Counted from the stretch's first letter, positions 24,850-37,434 are shown. The stretch: 64,000 bases of DNA from Bathymodiolus brooksi (GCA_963680875.1 OY804589.1:23827462-23891461), one strand, 5' to 3'. A program made the numbers and translations. The notes: a model not told the origin generated them from the sequence alone.

Positions 24850-27800
24850 GAGGATCACCACGGGGAACAGCAACTCTAGAGGTTCATTACTAGTTAAAAC
24901 AGATGATACAGGTCTGATGAGGATCACCACGGGGGACAACAACTCTAGATGTTCATTACTAGTTAAAACAGATGATACAGGTCTGACGAGGATCACCACG
25001 GGGCACAACAACTCTAGAGGTTCATTACTAGTTAAAACATGATACAGATCTGATGAGGATCACCACGGGAACAACAACTCTAGAGGTTCATTACTAGTTA
25101 AAACAGGTGATACAGATCTGATGAGGATCACCACAGGGGAACAACAACTCTAGAGGTTCATTACTAGTTAAAACAGGGGATACAGATCTGACGAGGATCA
25201 CCACAGGGGAATAACAACTCTAGAGGTTCATTACTAGTTAAAACAGGTGATACAGATCTGATGAGGATCACCACAGGGGAACAACAACTCTAGAGGTTCA
25301 TTACTAGTTAAAACATGGGATACAGATCTGACGAGGATCACCACAGGGGAACAACAACTCTAGAGGTTCATTACTAGTTAAAACAGGTGATACAGATCTG
25401 ATGAGGATCACCACAGGGGAACAACAACTCTAGAGGTTCATTACTAGTTAAAACAGATGATACAGATCTGATGAGGATCACCACGGGGGACAACAATTCT
25501 AGAGGTTCATTACTAGTTAAAACAGGTGATACAGATCTGATGAGGATCACCACAGGGAACAACAACTCTAGAGGTTCATTACTAGTTAAAACAGGTGATT
25601 CAGATCTGATGAGGATCACCACGGGGGACAACAACTCTAGAGGTGCATTACTAGTTAAAGCAGATGATACAGTTCTGATGAGGATCACCACCGGGGACAA
25701 CAACTCTAGAGGTTCATTACTAGTTAAAACAGATGATACAGATCTGATGAGGATCACCATGGGGAACAACAACTCTAGAGGTTCATTACTAGTTAAAACA
25801 GGTGATACAGATCTGATGAGGATCACCACAGGGAACAACAACTCTAGAGGTTCATTACTAGTTAAAACAGGTGATACAGATCTGATGAGGATCACCACAG
25901 GGGGACAACAACTCCAGAGGTTCATTACTAGTTAAAACAGGTGATACAGATCTGATGAGGATCACCACAGGGGAACAACAACTCTAGAGGTTCATTACTA
26001 GTTAAAACAGGTGATACAGATCTGATGAGGATCACCACGGGGGACAACAACTCTAGAGGTTCATTACTAGTTAAAACAGGTGATACAGATCTGATGAGGA
26101 TCACCACAGGGAACAACAACTCTAGAGGTTCATTACTAGTTAAAACAGATGATACAGATCTGATGAGGATCACCACGGGGGACAACAACTCTAGAGGTGC
26201 ATTACTAGTTAAAGCAGATGATACAGATCTGATGAGGATCACCACGGGGGACAACAACTCTAGAGGTTCATTACTAGTTAAAACAGGGGATACAGATCTG
26301 ATGAGGATCACCATGGGGAACAGCAACTCTAGAGGTTCATTACTAGTTAAAACAGATGATACAGGTCTGATGAGGATCACCACGGGGGACAACAACTCTA
26401 GATGTTCATTACTAGTTAAAACAGATGATACAGATCTGACGAGGATCACCACGGGGGACAACAACTCTAGAGGTGCATTACTAGTTAAAACAGGGGATAC
26501 AGATCTGATGAGGATCACCACGGGGAACAGCAACTCTAGAGGTTCATTACTAGTTAAAACAGATGATACAGGTCTGATGAGGATCACCACGGGGGACAAC
26601 AACTCTAGATGTTCATTACTAGTTAAAACAGATGATACAGGTCTGACGAGGATCACCACGGGGCACAACAACTCTAGAGGTTCATTACTAGTTAAAACAT
26701 GATACAGATCTGATGAGGATCACCACGGGAACAACAACTCTAGAGGTTCATTACTAGTTAAAACAGGTGATACAGATCTGATGAGGATCACCACAGGGGA
26801 ACAACAACTCTAGAGGTTCATTACTAGTTAAAACAGGGGATACAGATCTGACGAGGATCACCACAGGGGAATAACAACTCTAGAGGTTCATTACTAGTTA
26901 AAACAGGTGATACAGATCTGATGAGGATCACCACAGGGGAACAACAACTCTAGAGGTTCATTACTAGTTAAAACATGGGATACAGATCTGACGAGGATCA
27001 CCACAGGGGAACAACAACTCTAGAGGTTCATTACTAGTTAAAACAGGTGATACAGATCTGATGAGGATCACCACAGGGGAACAACAACTCTAGAGGTTCA
27101 TTACTAGTTAAAACAGATGATACAGATCTGATGAGGATCACCACGGGGGACAACAATTCTAGAGGTTCATTACTAGTTAAAACAGGTGATACAGATCTGA
27201 TGAGGATCACCACAGGGAACAACAACTCTAGAGGTTCATTACTAGTTAAAACAGGTGATTCAGATCTGATGAGGATCACCACGGGGGACAACAACTCTAG
27301 AGGTGCATTACTAGTTAAAGCAGATGATACAGATCTGATGAGGATCACCACCGGGGACAACAACTCTAGAGGTTCATTACTAGTTAAAACAGATGATACA
27401 GATCTGATGAGGATCACCATGGGGAACAACAACTCTAGAGGTTCATTACTAGTTAAAACAGGTGATACAGATCTGATGAGGATCACCACAGGGAACAACA
27501 ACTCTAGAGGTGCATTACTAGTTAAAACAGGTGATACAGATCTGATGAGGATCACCACGGGGGACAACAACTCTAGAGGTTCATTACTAGTTAAAACAGG
27601 TGATACAGATCTGATGAGGATCACCACGGGGAACAACAACTCTAGAGGTTAATTAATAGTTAAAACAGATGATACAGATCTGATGAGGATCACCACGGGG
27701 GACAACAACTCTAGAGGTGCATTACTAGTTAAAGCAGATGATACAGATCTGATGAGGATCACCACGGGGGACAACAACTCTAGAGGTTCATTACTAGTTA

Positions 27801-28300
27801 AAACAGATGATACAGGTCTGATGAGGATCACCACGGGGAATAACAAACTAGAGGTTCATTACTAGTTAAAACAGGGGATACAGATCTGTTGAGGATCACC
27901 ATGGGGAACAGCAACTCTAGAGGTTCATTACTAGTTAAAACAGATGATACAGGTCTGATGAGGATCACCACGGGGGACAACAACTCTAGATGTTCATTAC
28001 TAGTTAAAACAGATGATACAGATATGACGAGGATCACCACGGGGGACAACAACTCTAGAGGTGCATTACTAGTTAAAACAGGGGATACAGATCTGATGAG
28101 GATCACCACAGGGAACAGCAACTCTAGAGGTTCATTACTAGTTAAAACAGATGATACAGGTCTGATGAGGATCACCACGGGGGACAACAACTCTAGATGT
28201 TCATTACTAGTTAAAACAGATGATACAGGTCTGACGAGGATCACCACGGGGCACAACAACTCTAGAGGTTCATTACTAGTTAAAACATGATACAGATCTG
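24850..28300. repeat. Higher-order repeat block, ~1.66-kb period
   Basis: The variant 'ggggcacaacaactc' occurs at about 25001, 26661 and 28249 (1660 and 1588 bp apart). The variant 'ggtgattcagatctg' occurs at about 25597 and 27257 (1660 bp). Blocks starting at 25471 and 27131 are nearly identical across about 500 bp, so multi-unit segments of about 24 monomers were copied as a whole. Confidence 0.85.
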
Positions 28301-30396
28301 ATGAGGATCACCACGGGAACAACAACTCTAGAGGTTCATTACTAGTTAAAACAGGTGATACAGATCTGATGAGGATCACCACAGGGGAACAACAACTCTA
28401 GAGGTTCATTACTAGTTAAAACAGGGGATACAGATCTGACGAGGATCACCACAGGGGAATAACAACTCTAGAGGTTCATTACTAGTTAAAACAGGTGATA
28501 CAGATCTGATGAGGATCACCACAGGGGAACAACAACTCTAGAGGTTCATTACTAGTTAAAACATGGGATACAGATCTGATGAGGATCACCACAGGGGAAC
28601 AACAACTCTAGAGGTGCATTACTAGTTAAAACAGATGATACAGATCTGATGAGGATCACCACAGGGACAACAACTCTAGATGTTCATTACTACTTAAAAC
28701 AGATGATACAGATCTGATGAGGATCACCACGGGGGACAACAACTCTAGTGGTGCATTACTAGTTAAAACAGATGATACAGATCTGATGAGGATCACCACA
28801 GGGGACAACAATTCTAGAGGTTCATTACTAGTTAAAACAGGGGATACAGATCTGACGAGGATCACCACAGGGACAACAACTCTAGATGTTCATTACTATT
28901 TAAAACAGATGATACAGATCTGATGAGGATCACCACAGGGGACAACAACTCTAGAGGTTCATTACTAGTTAAAACATGATACAGATCTGACGAGGATCAC
29001 CACGTGGGACAACAACTCTAGAGGTTCATTACTATTTAAAACATGATACAGATCTGATGTGGATCACCACGAGTGAAAACAACTCTAGAGGTTCATTACT
29101 AGTTAAAACATGATACAGATCTGATGAGGATCACCACGGGGAACAAGAACTCTAGAGGTTCATTACTAGTTAAAACATGATACAGATCTGATGAGGATCA
29201 CCACGGGAACAACAACTCTAGAGGTTCATTACTAGTTAAAACAGGTGATACAGATCTGATGAGGATAACCACAGGGGAACAACAACTCTAGAGGTTCATT
29301 ACTAGTTAAAACATGATACAGATCTGATGAGGATCACCACGGGGAACAACAACTCTAGAGGTTCATTACTAGTTAAAACAGGGGATACAGATCTGACGAG
29401 GATCACCACAGGGGAACAACAACTCTAGAGGTTCATTACTAGTTAAAACAGGTGATACAGATCTGATGAGGATCACCACAGGGAACAACAACTCTAGAGG
29501 TGCATTACTAGTTAAAACAGGTGATACAGATCTGATGAGGATCACCACGGGGAACAACAACTCTAGAGGTGCATTACTAGTTAAAACAGATGATACAGAT
29601 CTGATGAGGATCACCACAGGGACAACAACTCTAGAGGTTCATTACTACTTAAAACAGATGATACAGATCTGATGAGGATCACCACGGGGGACAACAACTC
29701 TAGAGGTGCATTACTAGTTAAAACAGATGATACAGATCTGATGAGGATCACCACGGGGGACAACAATTCTAGAGGTTCATTACTAGTTAAAACAGGGGAT
29801 ACAGATCTGACGAGGATCACCAAAGGGACAACAACTCTAGATGTTCGTTACTAGTTAAAACAGATGATACAGATCTGATGAGGATCACCACAGGGGGCAA
29901 CAACTCTAGAGGTTCATTACTAGTTAAAACATGATACAGATCTGACGAGGATCACCACGTGGGACAACAACTCTAGAGGTTCATTACTAGTTAAAACATG
30001 ATACAGATCTGATGTGGATCACCACGGGGGACAACAACTCTAGATGTTCATTACTAGTTAAAACATGATACAGATCTGATGAGGATCACCACGGGGAACA
30101 AGAACTCTAGAGGTTCATTACTAGTTAAAACATGATACAGATCTGATGAGGATCACCACGGGAACAGCAACTCTAGAGGTTCATTACTAGTTAAAACAGG
30201 TGATACAGATCTGATGAGGATCACCACAGGGGAACAACAACTCTAGAGGTTCATTACTAGTTAAAACAGGGGATACAGATCTGACGAGAATCACCACAGG
30301 GGAACAACAACTCTAGAGGTTCATTACTTGTTAAAACAGGTGATACAGATCTGATGAGGATCACCACAGGGGAACAACAACTCTAGAAGTTCATTA

Positions 30397-32050
30397 CTAG
30401 TTAAAACATGGGATACAGATCTGACGAGGATCACCACAGGGGAACAACAACTCTAGAGGTTCATTACTAGTTAAAACAGGTGATACAGATCTGATGAGGA
30501 TCACCACGGGGAACAACAACTCTAGAGGTTCATTACTAGTTAAAACAGGTGATACAGATCTGATGAGGATCACCACGGGGGACAACAACTCTAGAGGTTC
30601 ATTACTAGTTAAAACAGGTGATACAGATCTGATGAGGATCACCACAGGGAACAACAACTCTAGAGGTTCATTACTAGTTAAAACAGATGATACAGATCTG
30701 ATGAGGATCACCACGGGGGACAACAACTCTAGAGGTGCATTACTAGTTAAAGCAGATGATACAGATCTGATGAGGATCACCACCGGGGACAACAACTCTA
30801 GAGGTTCATTACTAGTTAAAACAGGTGCTACAGATCTGATGAGGATCACCACGGGGAACAACAACTCTAGAGGTTCATTACTAGTTAAAACAGATGATAC
30901 AGATCTGATGAGGGTCACCACAGGGAACAACAACTCTAGAGGTGCATTACTAGTAATAACAGATGATACAGGTCTGATGAGGATCACCACGGGGGACAAC
31001 AACTCTAGAGGTTCATTACTAGTTAAAACAGATGATACAGATCTGATGAGGATCACCACAGGGGAACAACAACTCTAGAGGTTTGTTACTAGTTAAAACA
31101 GATGATACAGATCTGACGAGGATCACCACAGGGGAACAACAACTCTAGAGGTTCATTACTTGTTAAAACAGGTGATACAGATCTGATGAGGATCACCACA
31201 GGGGAACAACAACTCTAGAGGTTCATTACTAGTTAAAACATGGGATACAGATCTGACGAGGATCACCACAGGGGAACAACAACTCTAGAGGTTCATTACT
31301 AGTTAAAACAGGTGATACAGATCTGATGAGGATCACCACGGGGAACAACAACTCTAGAGGTTCATTACTAGTTAAAACAGGTGATACAGATCTGATGAGG
31401 ATCACCACGGGGGACAACAACTCTAGAGGTTCATTACTAGTTAAAACAGGTGATACAGATCTGATGAGGATCACCACAGGGAACAACAACTCTAGAGGTT
31501 CATTACTAGTTAAAACAGATGATACAGATCTGATGAGGATCACCACGGGGGACAACAACTCTAGAGGTGCATTACTAGTTAAAGCAGATGATACAGATCT
31601 GATGAGGATCACCACCGGGGACAACAACTCTAGAGGTTCATTACTAGTTAAAACAGGTGCTACAGATCTGATGAGGATCACCACGGGGAACAACAACTCT
31701 AGAGGTTCATTACTAGTTAAAACAGATGATACAGATCTGATGAGGGTCACCACAGGGAACAACAACTCTAGAGGTGCATTACTAGTTAAAACAGATGATA
31801 CAGGTCTGATGAGAATCACCACGGGGGACAACAACTCTAGAGGTGCATTACTAGTTAAAACAGATGATACAGATCTGATGAGGATCACCACGGGGGACAG
31901 CAATGTGAAAGGTTCATTACTAGTTAAAACAGGTGATACAGATCTGATGAGGATCACCACAGGGGACAACAACTCTAGAGGTTCATTACTAATTGAAACC
32001 GATGATACAGATCTGATGAGGATCACCACGGGGGACAAACTCTAGAGGTT
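30397..32050. repeat. 832-bp tandem duplication (12 satellite units)
   Basis: The segment from 30397 is repeated from 31229 with the same order of variant monomers, including 'acaggtgctacagatctg' and 'gatgagggtcaccac', at an offset of exactly 832 bp. One small difference is 'actagtaataaca' near 30950, where the second copy has the normal 'actagttaaaaca'. The very high identity indicates a recent event. Confidence 0.85.
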
Positions 32051-33716
32051 CATTACTAGTTAAAACAGATGATACAGGTCTGATGAGGATCACCACGGGG
32101 AACAACAACTCTAGAGGTTCATTACTAGTTAAAACAGATGATACAGATCTGATGAGGATCACCACGGGGACAACAACTCTAGAGGTTCATTACTAGTTAA
32201 AACAGGGGATACAGATCTGATGAGGATCACCACGGGGAACAGCAACTCTAGAGGTTCATTACTAGTTAAAACAGATGATACAGGTCTGATGAGGATCACC
32301 ACGGGGGACAACAACTCTAGATGTTCATTACTAGTTAAAACAGATGATACAGGGCTGACGAGGATCACCACGGGGGACAACAACTCTAGAGGTTCATTAC
32401 TAGTTAAAACAGGTGATACAGATCTGATGAGGATCACCACGGGGGACAACAACTCTAGAGGTTCATTACTACTTAAAACAGATGATACAGATCTGATGAG
32501 GATCACCACAGGGGACAACAACTCTAGAGGTTCATTACTAGTTAAAACAGATGATACAGATCTGATGAGGATCATCACGGGGGACAACAACTCTAGAGGT
32601 TCATTACTAGTTAAAACAGGTGATACAGATCTGATGAGGATCACCACGGGGAACAACAACTCTAGAGGTTCATTACTAGTTAAAACAGATGATACAGGTC
32701 TGATGAGGATCACCACGGGGAACAACAACTCTAGAGGTTCATTACTAGTTAAAACAGGGGATACAGATCTGACGAGGATCACCACGGGGAACAACAACTC
32801 TAGAGGTTCATTACTAGTTAAAACAGATGATACAGATCTGATGAGGATCACCATGGGGAACAACAACTCTAGGGGTTCATTACTAGTTAAAACAGATGAT
32901 ACAGATCTGATGAGGATCACCACGGGGAACAACAACTCTAGAGGTGCATTACTAGTTAAAACAGGTGATACAGATCTGATGAGGATCACCACAGGGACAA
33001 CAACTCTAGAGGTTCATTACTAGTTAAAACAGGTGATACAGATCTGATGAGGATCACCACGGGGAACAGCAACTCTAGAGGTGCATTACTAGTTAAAACA
33101 GATGATACAGATCTGATGAGGATCACCACGGGGGACAACAACTCTAGAGGTGCATTACTAGTTAAAACAGATGATACAGATCTAATGAGGATCACCACGG
33201 GGGACAACAACTCTAGAGGTTCATTACTAGTTAAAACAGGTGATACAGATCTGATGAGGATCACCACGGGGAACAACAACTCTAGAGGTTCATTACTAGT
33301 TAAAACAGATGATACAGATCTGATGATCACCACGGAGGACAACAACTCTAGAGGTTCATTACTAGTTAAAACAGATGATACAGATCTAACGAGGATCACC
33401 ACGGGGGACAACAACTCTAGAGGTTCATTACTAGTTAAAACATGATACAGATCTGATGTGGATCACCACGTGGGACAACAACTCTTAGAGGTTCATTACT
33501 AGTTAAAACATGATACAGATCTGATGAGGATCACCACGGGGAACAACAACTCTAGAGGTTCATTACTAGTTAAAACATGATACAGATCTGATGAGGATCA
33601 CCACGGGAACAACAACTCTAGAGGTTCATTACTAGTTAAAACAGATGATACAGATCTGATGAGGATCACAACGGGGGACAACAATATGAAAGGTTCATTA
33701 ATAGTTGAAAAGAGAA

Positions 33717-34170
33717 ATTGATCGGTATCGTTTGTTGCAGACCAGCCTTGATTGAATGAATGAATATTGTGCAGTTCTTTAATTATTGATCTCATAACAA
33801 TAAAAGCAAATAACATACTTTGAATCAGGGGTAAATAAACTAATACCTAAAACCAATAATTTACCTCGACTTATGAGAGTTGCCTAGTTCTCTGAGGTAA
33901 TTGAATATAATTTCAATGCAGCAGTCTTCACGTTAACCCACATGCCCGAAGCCTAGGATAAGTAAATCTGGATTTGGAGAAGTGAAAATTATGAAAGAAG
34001 TTGTTTGAATAAATAGGAAATTTGTCTAAATTTTGCTTTCAGGCAAGTAGGTGAAAAAAAATTAAGGCAAAGACTGATGCAGTCACTTTTTCTGAGTTTA
34101 GAGTGTGTGTGTGTGTCATAATGGAATGTCAGCTCTGAACTAAACTACATAGAGCCCTCAAATCTATATC
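33717..34170. other. Unique spacer right of the satellite
   Basis: AT-rich, with a short (GT)n run at about 34105-34116. No gene or repeat family was recognised. Confidence 0.45.
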
Positions 34171-34422
34171 GAGGAGTCGTCATGGCCGTGATCGTATGGT
34201 AGTTGGATTTACCTTTGCAATCAGTATCTATTAACACTGATGTTGTGTGTTCAAATCTCGATCACAGCAAGATGTACAACACTGATCAAGTTTTTCAGTG
34301 TCTTCCGACATGTCTGTAGTTTTCTCCTGGTACTCAGGTTTTCTCCACCAATAAACTGAACGCTACGATATAACTGAAATATTGTTGAAAGTGCTGTTAA
34401 AACACTTCAAACAAACAAACAA
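34171..34422 (+). mobile_element. SINE, near full length
   Basis: The head 'gtcatggccgtgatcgtatg' and 'gtagttggattta' is followed by B-box-like 'tgtgttcaaatctcg', the middle 'tctccaccaataaactga' and the tail module 'tataactgaaatattgttg'. The 3' end is (caaa)n. Imperfect flanks 'aaatctatatcg' and 'aaatcgatgtcg' may be a decayed target duplication. Confidence 0.75.
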
Positions 34423-34595
34423 ATCGATGTCGGGTTTTCCAGGAATTTTTTTTTTCAAAGTGCAAAAGGTTTTACCTGCTGATTAGTAAACTTTTTTTTT
34501 GTTCTTCTAACGATAATTAGAACTAATTTCTCTTGTGAAAATATGTTTTCTCATTAATAGACTCTACCTTGTGTAATATTACAAATTGTCCTGGC

Positions 34596-36480
34596 TTTCA
34601 CCTGATCGAAAGGGTCATTTTTGAATTATGGCCATGACCTACATCTGTCAGTCATTGTTGTCATCGTTATCATTTGAGTTATGGCCATGACCTACTTCTG
34701 TCAGTCATTGTTATCATGTGAGTTATGGCCATGACCTACGTCTGTCAGTCATTGTTGTCATCGTTATCATTTGAGTTATGGCCATGAACTACTTCTGTCA
34801 GTCATTGTTATCATGTGAGTTATGGCCATGACCTACGTCTGTCAGTCATTGTTGTCATCGTTATCATTTGAGTTATGGCCATGAACTACTTCTGTCAGTC
34901 ATTGTTATCATGTGAGTTATGGCCATGACCTACGTCTGTCAGTCATTGTTGTCATCGTTATCATTTGAGTTATGGCCATGACCTACTTCTGTCAGTCATT
35001 GTTATCATGTGAGTTATGGCCATGACCTACGTCTGTCAGTCATTGTTGTCATCGTTATCATTTGAGTTATGGCCATGAACTACTTCTGTCAGTCATTGTT
35101 ATCATGTGAGTTATGGCCATGACCTACGTCTGTCAGTCATTGTTGTCATCGTTATCATTTGAGTTATGGCCATGAACTACTTCTGTCAGTCATTGTTATC
35201 ATGTGAGTTATGGCCATGACCTACGTCTGTCAGTCATTGTTGTCATCGTTATCATTTGAGTTATGGCCATGACCTACTTCTGTCAGTCATTGTTATCATG
35301 TGAGTTATGGCCATGACCTACGTCTGTCAGTCATTGTTATCATGTGAGTTATGGCCATGACCTACGTCTGTCAGTCATTGTTATCATGTGAGTTATGGCC
35401 ATGACTTACTTCTGTCAGTCGTTGTTGCCATTGTTATCATGTGAGTTATGGCCATGACCTACGTCTGTCAGTCATTGTTGTCATTGTTATCATGTGAGTT
35501 ATGGCCATGACCTACTTCTGTCAGTCATTGTTGTCATCATTATCATTTGAGTTATGGCCATGACCTACGTCTGTCAGTCATTGTTGTCATTGTTATCATG
35601 TGAGTTATGGCCATGACCTACATCTGTCAGTCATTGTTATCATGTGAGTTATGGCCATGACCTACATCTGTCAGTCATTGTTATCATGTGAGTTATGGCC
35701 ATGACCTACATCTGTCAGTCATTGTTATCATGTGAGTTATGGCCATGACCTACATCTATCAGTCATTGTTATGTGAGTTATGGCCATGACCTACATCTGT
35801 CAGTCATTGTTATCATGTGAGTTATGGCCATGACCTACATCTGTCAGTCATTGTTATCATGTGAGTTATGGCCATGACCTACATCTGTCAGTCATTGTTA
35901 TCATGTGAGTTATGGCCATGACCTACATCTATCAGTCATTGTTATGTGAGTTATGGCCATGACCTACATCTGTCAGTCATTGTTATCATGTGAGTTGTGG
36001 CCATGACCTACATCTGTCAGTCATTGTTATCATGTGAGTTATGGCCATGACCTACATCTGTCAGTCATTGTTATCATGTGAGTTGTGGCCATGACCTACA
36101 TCTGTCAGTCATTGTTATCATGTGAGTTATGGCCATGACCTACATCTATCAGTCATTGTTATCATGTGAGTTATGGCCATGACCTACATCTGTCAGTCAT
36201 TGTTATCATGTGAGTTATGGCCATGACCTACATCTGTCAGTCGTTGTTGTCATCGTTATCATTTTGATCATCTCTTCTAAGACTACTGAACCAATTTTTT
36301 AATTTTTTTCTGATGAGCTGTTTGATAATCTTCGCTGTAGAAAGTATAAGTCCAAATGACTTGTTTTTATGCAAATAATGTATCCAAGGTCCTCTACAAA
36401 GATTCCTCATCTGGTAAAAAAAAAACGCTTGTGCCAATTCTTATACCTGATTGGCTAAGCCTAATTAAAAAATAGACATG
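34596..36480 (+). mobile_element. Hairpin-family element fragment invaded by its own expanded array
   Basis: The left part, 'tttcacctgatcgaaagggt' then 'atggccatgacctac', lines up with the 5' ends of the elements at 9364 and 56958 ('agttcacctgga', 'ccatcacttggcgtctg'). The right part (36263-36480) has 'ctcttctaagactactgaac', 'ccaaggtcctctacaaagat' and 'tgattggcta', which match the internal unit of that family. The 1.6-kb array at 34626-36262 lies between these two pieces. Confidence 0.65.
34626..36262. repeat. 44/53-bp minisatellite, about 35 units
   Basis: The short unit (44 bp) reads 'ttatggccatgacctacatc', 'tgtcagtcattgttatca', 'tgtgag'. The long unit (53 bp) has a 9-bp insertion ('gtcatcgtt'). 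In the left half (to about 35300) short and long units alternate as a 97-bp dimer; in the right half the 44-bp form dominates. Derived units with 'gttatgtgag' recur near 35770 and 35940, about 176 bp (4 units) apart. Confidence 0.92.
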
Positions 36481-36638
36481 CTCACCATTTGCAATTTTTG
36501 TTTTGTTCATTGCTTACATGTATGTAAATCTGGGGGAACCATACAGGCAAAAATAATTTTCAATAACTCTCTCTGGAGATATTTACAAACCAGGTTAGTG
36601 ATACATATATATCATCAGCATCTAACATCAAATTTATA

Positions 36639-36922
36639 AATGATTAAGGGTTTGTCGTGATCGAGATTATATGGTAGTTGGATTTACAACTACCTGTGCA
36701 ATCAGTGACTATCACCGCCAATGTTGTGAGTTTGAACCCCGATCATGGCGAGGTGTACTCGATACAACAATATGTGATAAAGATTGTCAGTGACTTCCGA
36801 CAGGTCGGTGGTTTTCTCTGGGTACTCCGATTTTCTCCACCAAAAGGACTGACCGCCACGATATAGCTGAAATATTGTTGAAAGTGGAGTTAAACACCAT
36901 AAACCCTAACCCAAACCCACCC
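36639..36922 (+). mobile_element. Full-length SINE with 11-bp target duplication
   Basis: Perfect target-site duplications 'tcaaatttata' lie at 36628-36638 and 36923-36933. Inside, in order, are the head 'tatggtagttggatttaca', B box 'gagtttgaaccccg', middle 'gacttccgacaggtcggtgg', 'ttctctgggtactccga', the module 'tatagctgaaatattgttg', and the tail 'aaccctaacccaaaccca'. A tRNA-derived head with pol III box B suggests transcription by RNA polymerase III. This is the best reference copy in the window. Confidence 0.88.
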
Positions 36923-37007
36923 TCAAATTTATATTTTATCAGATAATAGGTTAAAGAAAAAAAAAGGGGTGGTGCCACTCTAGTATCTGTTAATGTGTAA
37001 AAATATA

Positions 37008-37090
37008 TGTATACATAAAGGGTTAGGAATATAGTGTTTAACACCACTTTCAACAATAGTTCAGTTATATCGTGGCTGTCAGTTTTATTG
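37008..37090 (-). mobile_element. 5'-truncated SINE with 13-bp target duplication
   Basis: 'gtgtaaaaatata' occurs at 36995-37007 and 37091-37103. Between them, in reverse orientation, are the tail 'gggttagg' and the module 'gtgtttaacaccactttcaa'. Only the 3' end was copied, as is usual for LINE-driven truncated insertions. It lies about 85 bp from the full-length SINE. Confidence 0.75.
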
Positions 37091-37103
37091 GTGTAAAAAT
37101 ATA

Positions 37104-37434
37104 CATGTATATAAAACAAAACACATACATCAATATAGTTGTTTGTGTGGTTAATGTTGATTACTAGCTGTCAGGTGATTAGCAATTTATCCAATCAAAT
37201 AATCGGCATGGAAAGTCCTGTTTTATAATGGAGGTCGAATCTAATGATATAATAATCTGTCAAATACCTTGATTAGTATTCTAAAATTGTAGTGAGAAAC
37301 AATGATAGCCGATAACTACCGTTCATGTATCATTTTGTGAACATTAATTGCTTATAACTCCTGTGCATGTATTCATGATCATTAAAATACGATCTTGAGC
37401 TGCTCCCCATTTTCTGAAATGTTCTACATGATTT
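37104..37434. other. AT-rich spacer, no gene seen
   Basis: No repeat family or exon was recognised. The 134-codon reverse frame (37344-37748) owes most of its length to the SINE-related sequence that follows and is not accepted as a gene. Confidence 0.45.

Larger units (their letters stand above)
13520..33716. repeat. 69-bp satellite array, about 20.2 kb, roughly 295 units
   Basis: Core words in order are 'agatctgatgaggatcacca', 'gggacaacaactctagagg', 'ttcattactagttaaaacag' and 'atgatac'. Most units are 69 bp; deletions and insertions of 1-2 bp near the G run and at 'aaaacatgatac' give 64-70-bp variants. Variation is concentrated at a few sites ('gatgagg'/'gacgagg', 'cacgg'/'cacag', 'gatg'/'ggtg'/'gggg'/'tg' before 'atac', 'ggttc'/'ggtgc'/'tgttc'). 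Units at both edges (13520-13750 and 33660-33716) are diverged. Frames of up to 293 codons arise on both strands because 69 is a multiple of 3; they switch frame at every odd-length unit and carry no gene signal. Confidence 0.97.

Noticed and set aside
14715..33445. Long open frames on both strands of the 69-bp array (up to 293 codons, MRITTGDNNSRG and VVILIRSVSPVL types).
   Set aside because: The unit is 69 bp (23 codons), so frames free of stops in the unit extend automatically. They break or shift at every 64-70-bp variant, exist on both strands at once, and have no non-repeat domain.
13520..33716. CTGATGA/CTGACGA words in each 69-bp unit as hammerhead ribozyme cores.
   Set aside because: No GAAA core partner or stem II follows at the needed distance; the match is limited to the seven-base word.
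13520..33716. Calling the 69-bp satellite the centromere.
   Set aside because: Length and higher-order structure are compatible, but nothing in the sequence alone shows centromere function.
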